Source of the DNA: Anaerolineaceae bacterium
GTDB taxonomy: Bacteria; Chloroflexota; Anaerolineae; Anaerolineales; Anaerolineaceae
NCBI GenBank assembly: GCA_027348305.1
Contig: DAIEPS010000041.1
Span: forward strand, 1 to 11,685
Reading direction: 5' to 3'
Length of the DNA stretch: 11,685 bases
The notes beneath the pieces are model-generated. The model saw only the letters and a program-made list of their open reading frames with translations, was not told the origin of the DNA and did no database searches. The translations under genes and the position numbers were made by a program. Of the stretch, positions 6,423-11,685 are shown piece by piece. How positions within the stretch are numbered: the stretch's first letter is position 1; each line of letters opens with the position of its first letter.

Positions 6423-7294
6423 ACACTTATCTCTTTACCATCTTGATGGTTTTCTTGTTTTTTATAGCGGTTTGCCTGGTCATGTCCGTGCCGTTGACCA
6501 AACGGCACCGGCTTATAGACTTCCGCTCTCCCGCGGATCTGGGCCTTGACTTCAAGGTTGTGCATTTCCCCTCCACGGATGGCGTCACCCTTTCCGGCTG
6601 GTGGATCCCGGCCGAGGGCTCGCCAAACACGATCATCTTTCTACACGGTTTCGGCGGCACGATGGATCCCGACCTCAAGTATGTGCCGGCTTTCATCCAG
6701 GCGGGCTACAACGTCTTGATGTTTGACTTCCGCGCCCACGGACGCAGTAACGGCAGCCATACCAGTCTTGGCGCGCTTGAAGTGAACGACGTCATTGGCG
6801 CCATCCATTTTGCCAAATCCTGCAACAGTTGGGCTATCGGGCTGATGGGCTTCTCAATGGGCGGCAGAGCCGCGCTGTTGGCCGCTGCGCAGCATCCGGG
6901 TGTTCAAGCCGTTATCTCCGACGGAGGGCCTCTCAGGCTGACTACCGCGGTCAGTATGGAACTGCGTCGCCGCAAGGTTCCTGACAGCCTGAGCCCCCTG
7001 CTGGCTTTCATGTGCGTGCTTGGCGCCTCGCTGCGGCTGTTTGTGAACCTGTTTTACAATGATCCGCTGGTGTTGGGCGCAAAGATCGCACCCACACCGG
7101 TGCTGCTCATCCACGGCGACAAGGATCCTTACACGCGCAATAACGAATTGAACAAAATGATGAGCAAGTCCAAGGGCAACCTGCAGCTATGGCGGGTGCC
7201 AGGCGCCAACCACCGCGAGGTGGATTTGGTCGACCCTGAGTATTACCTTGATAAAGTGCTCTCTTTTTTTGATGCAAACGTAAAACCAAATTAG
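6419..7294 (+). CDS. Membrane-anchored alpha/beta hydrolase
   Basis: 291 residues. One N-terminal hydrophobic helix (about 4-25) is probably an uncleaved anchor; the rest is an alpha/beta-hydrolase fold of the kind that begins with a strand pair reading DGVTLSGWWIP. Catalytic set: oxyanion segment HGFGG (76-80), nucleophile Ser146 in GFSMGG, acid Asp236 in HGDKDP, and His265 in GANHRE. A short lid-like insert at about 172-215 is hydrophobic and basic. The family includes esterases, lipases and thioesterases, and the substrate cannot be read from sequence. Coupling to the lipid hydroxylase gene (4-base overlap) suggests a lipid or acyl ester, by inference. No separate RBS is needed given the overlap. 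Confidence 0.9.
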   Translation: MNTYLFTILMVFLFFIAVCLVMSVPLTKRHRLIDFRSPADLGLDFKVVHFPSTDGVTLSGWWIPAEGSPNTIIFLHGFGGTMDPDLKYVPAFIQAGYNVLMFDFRAHGRSNGSHTSLGALEVNDVIGAIHFAKSCNSWAIGLMGFSMGGRAALLAAAQHPGVQAVISDGGPLRLTTAVSMELRRRKVPDSLSPLLAFMCVLGASLRLFVNLFYNDPLVLGAKIAPTPVLLIHGDKDPYTRNNELNKMMSKSKGNLQLWRVPGANHREVDLVDPEYYLDKVLSFFDANVKPN

Positions 7295-7315
7295 AAATTT
7301 AACCCTGAGGACGCC

Positions 7316-7774
7316 ATGAGTTTTTTATCTTCCATCATAGTTGTTGAAGATGTGATCCGTTCGCGTGACCTGTATGAAAGAATTATGGGTATGAAGGTAA
7401 CAGAAGACCATGGGATTTACAACGTTGGCTTTGAAGGTGGTCTTTCACTATATCAAAAAGAACTCTTTCAAAACCTGACGGGAGGGTTGACCGTAATCAA
7501 TCGGGCAAACAGCGTCGTGCTCAATTTTGAAGTACAGGACATGGAAAGTGTTGAACAAACCATTCTCGATTCCGGTTTTGATTTTATCCACCGAATCCAA
7601 GAACAACCCTGGAAACAAAGAGTTTTTCGTTTTTATGACCATGATGGACACGTATGCGAAGTTGCCGAACGCATGGATATTGTCTTTCGCAGATTGCAGG
7701 GTGAGGGCAAGTCGTTGGAAGAAATAGCTGCATTGACCGGGTTAACCATTGAAAGAGTAAAAGAATTGTCGTAA
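7316..7774 (+). CDS. VOC/glyoxalase-fold protein with C-terminal helix-turn-helix-like tail
   Basis: 152 residues. Residues about 1-120 form two beta-alpha-beta-beta-beta units of the vicinal oxygen chelate fold: VVEDVIRSRDLYERIMGMKV at the start, and EQPWKQRVFRFYDHDGHVCEVAE (97-118 region) as the closing motif. Glu115 and Glu118 are possible metal ligands, but the usual first His or Glu on strand 1 is not evident (I7-I8-V9), so it may not be a classical glyoxalase. Residues about 132-150 (KSLEEIAALTGLTIERVKE) look like a helix-turn-helix-like pair of helices. GAGG at 7307-7310 precedes ATG 7316. The gap from the hydrolase is 21 bases, so it is probably cotranscribed. It looks more AT-rich than its neighbours. 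Substrate unknown. Confidence 0.8.
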   Translation: MSFLSSIIVVEDVIRSRDLYERIMGMKVTEDHGIYNVGFEGGLSLYQKELFQNLTGGLTVINRANSVVLNFEVQDMESVEQTILDSGFDFIHRIQEQPWKQRVFRFYDHDGHVCEVAERMDIVFRRLQGEGKSLEEIAALTGLTIERVKELS

Positions 7775-7831
7775 ATCTTCATCTTGATTCAAAAATCATA
7801 ACTTTACCGCATAATTTCGCAGGAGAAGATC

Positions 7832-9103
7832 ATGAAAAAACACGTCAGCGGTTGGTATATCTTTGTGCTCAACGCGTACTGGATCGGCCTTTCTTTCATG
7901 TGGAACAGCCTCCACGTCACCATTCTGCCTGCCGTGCTGCTCAAGTACGTGCCTGAGACCCAGAAGAATACCTGGCTCGGACTGTTGACCTTTGGCGGGC
8001 TGATCCTGGCCATGCTGATCCAGCCGCTCTCGGGAGCCATCAGCGACCGCTGGCAATCAAAAATGGGGCGCCGCCGCCCCTTCATGTGGTTAGGCACCGG
8101 CGGGGACCTGGTCTTTCTGGCGATCATGGGTTTCATCGGCGGGCTGCCCGCGCTTTTTATCGGCTATGTCGGCCTGCAGATCACATCCAACGTTGCGCAC
8201 GGTCCCGCCCAGGGCTTGCTGCCGGATGAAGTGCCCGCCTCACAATTGGGCATGGCCAGCGGCATCAAGACCACCATGGATATGGCCGGCATCATCCTTT
8301 CCTCTTTATTGATGGGTTTCTTGATCTCCGCCAAGAACCCTGACCCGACCCTCTCGACCATCGTCATCATTGCACTGCTCGTGGTTTTTGGTTTGATCAC
8401 GCTGCTGGGGTCGCACGAGCAATCCACTTATGTGGCTCAGCGCACCCGTGTGGATTGGAAGGCATTGTGGAAGACCGTTTTCTACTTCAAGGCGGAAGGG
8501 GATAAGAATTACTGGCGCCTGATCTTCAGCCGCTTCCTCTACCTGGTGGGCATTTACGGATTCCAATCTTTTGCCCAGTACTTCATCCGCGACAAGTTCA
8601 GCAGCCAGGACCCCATCCAGTTCACCCAGTTCGTGATGGGCTCGTTCGTGATCGTGCTGATCATCTTCTCGTTGTTCTCTGGCCGCTGGAGCGACAAGAT
8701 CGGACGCAAACGCCTTCAGATCGTCTCTTCCTTTGTCGGTGCTTTGGGCGCCATCCTTGTCAACTTTGCAGTGACACCTATCCAACTGATCCTCTTCGGC
8801 AGCATCCTGGGCGCCGGCCTGGGCATGTTCCTCGCCACCAACTGGGCCCTAGCCAACCAGATGGCGCCTTCAGGCGATGTGGGCAAATTCATCGGGTTGA
8901 CCAACCTGGCGACTGCCGGTTCGGCCGCTGTGGCCCGCCTCGAAGGCCCCATGACGGATGTGCTCAATAACGCTGCACCCGGTCAATGGTGGGGCTGGAC
9001 AGCTCTCTTCGCCGTGTCTGCCGTGCTCATGCTGGCATCCGCCCTGGCCATGCGCAAGGTGCCTGAGTTCAAGGGAGTAGACAATCATGAGGCGTCTGCC
9101 TAA
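7832..9103 (+). CDS. Major facilitator superfamily transporter, 12 TM (SLC45/GPH-like)
   Basis: 423 residues with about twelve hydrophobic segments in two halves split by a charged central loop (about 195-228). Motif A is clear in loop 2-3 as GAISDRWQSKMGRRRPF (68-84, with D72, R73, G79, R80) and repeated in loop 8-9 as SGRWSDKIGRKR (283-294). The GRRRPF version of loop 2-3 is common in sugar/cation symporter-like MFS proteins (sucrose or SLC45-like), but the substrate is not deducible. AGGAG at 7821-7825, six bases before ATG 7832. It follows the VOC gene by 57 bases and may be the last gene of that unit. The next gene begins 30 bases later with its own -10 box. Confidence 0.88.
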   Translation: MKKHVSGWYIFVLNAYWIGLSFMWNSLHVTILPAVLLKYVPETQKNTWLGLLTFGGLILAMLIQPLSGAISDRWQSKMGRRRPFMWLGTGGDLVFLAIMGFIGGLPALFIGYVGLQITSNVAHGPAQGLLPDEVPASQLGMASGIKTTMDMAGIILSSLLMGFLISAKNPDPTLSTIVIIALLVVFGLITLLGSHEQSTYVAQRTRVDWKALWKTVFYFKAEGDKNYWRLIFSRFLYLVGIYGFQSFAQYFIRDKFSSQDPIQFTQFVMGSFVIVLIIFSLFSGRWSDKIGRKRLQIVSSFVGALGAILVNFAVTPIQLILFGSILGAGLGMFLATNWALANQMAPSGDVGKFIGLTNLATAGSAAVARLEGPMTDVLNNAAPGQWWGWTALFAVSAVLMLASALAMRKVPEFKGVDNHEASA

Positions 9104-9121
9104 AAAAGACGGGCTATCCTT

Positions 9122-9127
9122 TATAAT
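9122..9127 (+). promoter_or_regulatory. TATAAT box placing the tgt start at the transcript 5' end
   Basis: A consensus TATAAT ends six bases before the ATG of the transglycosylase gene (9134). A start site 6-8 bases downstream of a -10 box would fall at or next to the A of the ATG, which implies a leaderless mRNA. There is no Shine-Dalgarno sequence upstream of this ATG, which agrees. No convincing -35 is seen. Confidence 0.5.
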
Positions 9128-9133
9128 CAGTGT

Positions 9134-10234
9134 ATGAAACCCCGACTCTTAAAGTTGACTCAGGGTGAGGTACGCTCACCCATCTATCTGCCGGATGCCA
9201 CCTTCGGGGTGGTTCGCTCGGTGGATTCAGAGGACCTGTTCTCAATTGGTATAGAAGCGCTGGTAATGAATACGTTTCACCTGATGCAAAAACCCGGCTC
9301 CTCCACCATCCAGGCGTTGGGCGGGCTGCACAAGATGTCCAACTGGAAGCGCAACATCGTCACCGACTCGGGAGGTTTTCAGGCGTATTCGCTCATCCGT
9401 CAGAACCCCAAGTTTGGCAGTATTCATGAGAAGGGCATCACCTTCCAGCCGGAGGGTAGTTCGCGCAAGTTCCAACTCACCCCTGAAAAGACGGTGCAAC
9501 TTCAGATCGGCTACGATTCTGACGTGGTCATCTGCCTCGATGATTGCACTAATGTGGACGAGAACCTGGCAGCACAGAAGGAATCTGTGGAACGCACAAT
9601 TGCCTGGGCGAAGAAAAGCAAGAAGGAATTCAACCGCATTATTGAGCAGAAGAAGCTTACTGAAGATACTCGTCCGCGTTTATTCGCGGTGGTGCAGGGC
9701 GGGGGATACCCCGAACTGCGTCTGCGTTGTGCTGAGGCCTTGCTTGATATCGGCTTTGACGGTTACGGTTTCGGCGGCTGGCCGCTGGATAAAAACAACC
9801 ACCTGCTCACTGACATTATCGGATACACCCGCAGCATCATCCCCGAAGAATACCCCATGCACGCATTGGGCATCGGGCACCCAGAAAACGTGCTGGTCTG
9901 CTTCGAGCTGGGCTATGACATCTTTGACTGCGCCATGCCAACGCGCGACGCCCGCCATGGACGATTGTTCACCTTCCGCCAGGGTGCGGATGCCCCCGAT
10001 TTCGGTCTTAACGGCGACTGGTTTGGCTTCAAGTACATCAACGATGAGGAACACATCAAGGCAGACCGCCCCATCAGCGAGGACTGCGACTGCCCGTGCT
10101 GCCGTCATTATTCCATGGGTTACCTGCACCATCTCTTCAAGATGGGTGATACCCTTTTCTTCCGCCTGGCCACGCTGCACAACTTGCGCTTCATGGTGCA
10201 GTTGTGTGAACGCATTCAAGGGAAGTTCGCCTGA
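9134..10234 (+). CDS. tgt: tRNA-guanine transglycosylase family protein with divergent substrate loop
   Basis: 366 residues. Bacterial Tgt swaps G34 in GUN anticodons for preQ1 on the way to queuosine. Conserved pieces, aligned by eye to the Zymomonas enzyme: Asp78 in TDSGGFQ, Asp136 in LDDC, Gln188 in VVQGG, nucleophile Asp265 in FDCAMPTRDARHG, and a zinc site C318-x-C320-xx-C323 with His349 (LHN). The fold and catalytic core are therefore complete. The loop that in canonical enzymes reads GGLAVGE and recognises the base reads GGWPLDK (214-220), so preQ1 may not be the substrate. The N-terminus is shorter than usual, starting just before GEVRSPIYLPDATFG, which corresponds to the family's HG-x-x-x-TPxFMPVGT. 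ATG 9134 has no RBS and likely starts a leaderless mRNA. Its stop overlaps the next start (TGATG). What else it could be: a tRNA or DNA base-exchange paralogue. Confidence 0.87.
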   Translation: MKPRLLKLTQGEVRSPIYLPDATFGVVRSVDSEDLFSIGIEALVMNTFHLMQKPGSSTIQALGGLHKMSNWKRNIVTDSGGFQAYSLIRQNPKFGSIHEKGITFQPEGSSRKFQLTPEKTVQLQIGYDSDVVICLDDCTNVDENLAAQKESVERTIAWAKKSKKEFNRIIEQKKLTEDTRPRLFAVVQGGGYPELRLRCAEALLDIGFDGYGFGGWPLDKNNHLLTDIIGYTRSIIPEEYPMHALGIGHPENVLVCFELGYDIFDCAMPTRDARHGRLFTFRQGADAPDFGLNGDWFGFKYINDEEHIKADRPISEDCDCPCCRHYSMGYLHHLFKMGDTLFFRLATLHNLRFMVQLCERIQGKFA

Positions 10235-11046
10235 TGTCTGCGCCCGACGAATTGCTTGAAGAGTTGATCCAACAGGTGACGGCATCATCCAAGTACGCCT
10301 CCATTTCACCTGATCTGATTCGTGAGATCGGCGCAAAGGAACTCATCAAACGCCGCAGCCTGAAGGAAGCGGTCAAGGAAACACGCAATAAACTGCATCA
10401 GGTGGGTTCCGCGTTTCAAGAAAAGCCAATCCCATACGCCGCCTGGTTGGACGAACTCTCAACCCTGTCGACCGACCTGCAAGATGAAACGGTCGTCGCA
10501 ACCCTGAAACGCCAGATGAGCATGCATGCCTCCACCGCTGAACGCTTATCCATCCTGCAGCATTTTTTCAATGAGGCGCTGGCTTCCATTGCACCGGTTT
10601 TTTCGATCCTCGACCTGGCCTGCGGACTTGATCCGCTCTGCCTGCCATGGATGCCTGCCGCCCCAGATTTGGAGTACACCGCCTGCGATATCTACGGCGA
10701 TATGACCAGCTACTTGAAGGCTTATTTTGATCATTTCAAGGTCAACGGTCGTGCATTCGTGTGTGATCTGACGCAAACAGTGCCTGATGCATCCGCACAG
10801 GTGGCACTGCTGCTCAAAACCATCCCCTGCCTTGACCAGGTAGACAAGAACGCCGCCAAACGCCTGCTCAAGGAACTTAACACAAAGTTCATCCTGGCTT
10901 CCTTCCCTGCGCACAGCCTCGGGGGCAAATCCAAGGGCATGCTGCAGAACTACGAAACCCGATTTAATCAATTGATCGAAGGGGAAAGCTGGAAGATCAC
11001 CCGCCTGGAATTCACCGGTGAACTGGCTTTTTTGATCGAAAAGTGA
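10234..11046 (+). CDS. Putative 16S rRNA (guanine-1405-N7)-methyltransferase, Arm/Rmt/FmrO family
   Basis: 270 residues, about the length of ArmA, RmtB and Sgm. Two-part plan of the family: an N-terminal helical rRNA-binding domain (about 1-105; compare SSKYASISPDLIREIGAKE with ASKKYRALCPDTVRRI of RmtB) ending in MHASTAERL (97-105), then a Rossmann methyltransferase. SAM motif I is ILDLACGLDPL (125-135), the acidic end of strand 2 is CDIYGDM (151-157), motif IV region ALLLKTIPCLDQ (191-202), and the C-terminal family signature is SFPAHSLGGKSKGM (223-236). These are the hallmarks that set this family apart from other methyltransferases. Known members methylate N7 of G1405 in assembled 30S subunits and give high resistance to kanamycin- and gentamicin-type aminoglycosides. 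The start overlaps the tgt stop (TGATG). It is followed after 6 bases by an rsmF-like gene. Activity is inferred, not shown. Confidence 0.88.
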   Translation: MSAPDELLEELIQQVTASSKYASISPDLIREIGAKELIKRRSLKEAVKETRNKLHQVGSAFQEKPIPYAAWLDELSTLSTDLQDETVVATLKRQMSMHASTAERLSILQHFFNEALASIAPVFSILDLACGLDPLCLPWMPAAPDLEYTACDIYGDMTSYLKAYFDHFKVNGRAFVCDLTQTVPDASAQVALLLKTIPCLDQVDKNAAKRLLKELNTKFILASFPAHSLGGKSKGMLQNYETRFNQLIEGESWKITRLEFTGELAFLIEK

Positions 11047-11052
11047 GCACCG

Positions 11053-11685
11053 ATGAAACGTAAAAAGAAGTCCACACAAAAGCCCCTCATTCTCATCCCC
11101 TCCAAGACGGAGCAATTGACCGCTTTTCAACCCTTGCTCAGCACGGAGGAATATACTGCTCTTGAAGTTGAGGTTGAAAAAACTTTGCCGCCCGCCATCC
11201 GCGTCAATCCGTTCAAGGCGCCGCCCGGTCTGGCACAGGCTCTTTCTGCGCGCTACGGCTGGACGCTGACACCGATCCCGTTTTGTGAAGAGGGGTACCG
11301 CGTGCAGGTCAACGACGGCCCCACGGTCAGCGCGGCGCTGGAACACCGCATCGGGCAGTATTACATCCAGGAGGCGGCATCCATGCTGCCGGTGGCCCTG
11401 TTTGACATCGAAGCCGGGGACGAGGGTCTGACGCTTGACCTTGCGGCATCCCCCGGTGGCAAGACCACGCATATCGTGGCGCGCCAGAACGACCGCGGGC
11501 TGGTATTGGCCAATGATTCCAGCCAGGGTCGCATCCAGGCATTGAAAGTGGTGCTGCAGCATTGGGGTGCCACCAACACTGCAGTGACGCGTTTTGCGGG
11601 CGAGAAATTCGGAAGCTGGTTCCCGAACACTTTTGACCGTGCCTTGATCGATGCGCCCTGTTCGATGCAGGGGTTGCGCACCGCG
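11053..11685 (+). CDS. rsmF: RsmF-like 16S rRNA m5C1407 methyltransferase (partial, 3' end outside window)
   Basis: 211 residues are visible and the frame is open at the window end. After a basic N-tail (MKRKKK) comes an RsmF-type N-terminal domain: IRVNPFK (49-55), YGWTLTPIPFCEEGY (68-82), then YIQEAASMLPVALF (104-117), both close to E. coli RsmF as I recall it. SAM motif I is DLAASPGGKTTH (129-140) and motif IV is DAPCS (200-204) with Cys203; this family uses Cys residues of motifs IV and VI for covalent catalysis. RsmF makes m5C1407 in E. coli 16S rRNA (also 1400 and 1404 in Thermus). RsmB (C967) is the alternative, but the YGWTLTPIPFCEEG stretch favours RsmF. ATG at 11053, six bases after the previous stop; only a weak GTGAG precedes it, which suggests coupled translation. 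Confidence 0.87.
   Translation, partial: MKRKKKSTQKPLILIPSKTEQLTAFQPLLSTEEYTALEVEVEKTLPPAIRVNPFKAPPGLAQALSARYGWTLTPIPFCEEGYRVQVNDGPTVSAALEHRIGQYYIQEAASMLPVALFDIEAGDEGLTLDLAASPGGKTTHIVARQNDRGLVLANDSSQGRIQALKVVLQHWGATNTAVTRFAGEKFGSWFPNTFDRALIDAPCSMQGLRTA

Noticed and set aside
9414..10259. Open plus-strand frame of 281 codons inside the transglycosylase gene
   Set aside because: It overlaps the catalytic region of the transglycosylase in another frame, and its product is rich in Arg, Ser and Trp without any motif.
10546..11562. Long open frame on the minus strand (338 codons) opposite the two rRNA methyltransferase genes
   Set aside because: It lies antisense to two genes with strong family motifs, crosses their junction, and its translation is low-complexity with no recognisable motif. 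It is a shadow of G+C-rich codon use.
1..11685. CRISPR arrays, tRNA or rRNA genes, transposases, integrases and phage genes
   Set aside because: No regularly spaced direct repeats, cloverleaf-type sequences, rRNA signatures or transposase motifs were seen on either strand by eye.

Overview
The window reads as chromosomal DNA of a free-living bacterium, most likely a member of the Chloroflexota (Anaerolineae-like). This is inference from gene content and style: a lipoprotein with a long Pro/Thr stalk and a lectin-like C-terminus, an archaeal/thermophile-type adenosine-specific kinase, a tandem-HAMP chemoreceptor, mixed G+C, and -10 boxes without good -35 boxes. I see no rRNA, tRNA, CRISPR array, transposase or phage gene.

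Layout. Positions 1-25 hold the first eight codons of a minus-strand gene. Positions 116-1604 hold a two-gene minus-strand unit: adenosine-specific kinase, then a lipoprotein, closed by a hairpin terminator at 67-92. Divergently, a TTG-started ribonuclease Z gene (rnz, 1750-2670) ends at a strong hairpin (2746-2778). A long chemoreceptor gene (2926-5445) follows with its own RBS. The 338-base gap 5446-5783 contains no conventional gene but has four inverted repeats, a TATAAT box and a 19-codon ORF with a good RBS. From 5784 on everything is on the plus strand and tightly packed: a fatty-acid 2-hydroxylase-type di-metal hydroxylase overlapping a membrane-anchored alpha/beta hydrolase (ATGA), a VOC/glyoxalase-fold protein, and a 12-TM MFS transporter.

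The most interesting part is 9122-11685. Here a divergent tRNA-guanine transglycosylase, probably read from a leaderless transcript, overlaps by one base (TGATG) a gene whose product looks like the ArmA/RmtB/FmrO family of 16S rRNA m7G1405 methyltransferases (aminoglycoside-resistance type). Six bases further starts an RsmF-like 16S rRNA m5C1407 methyltransferase, cut off by the window end. If the assignments hold, this is a three-gene operon for RNA modification of the decoding apparatus: the tRNA wobble base plus two neighbouring positions in helix 44 of 16S rRNA. A resistance-type enzyme in a housekeeping-like context is the main point worth testing. The transglycosylase also lacks the canonical substrate-recognition loop of bacterial Tgt, so its base substrate may differ.
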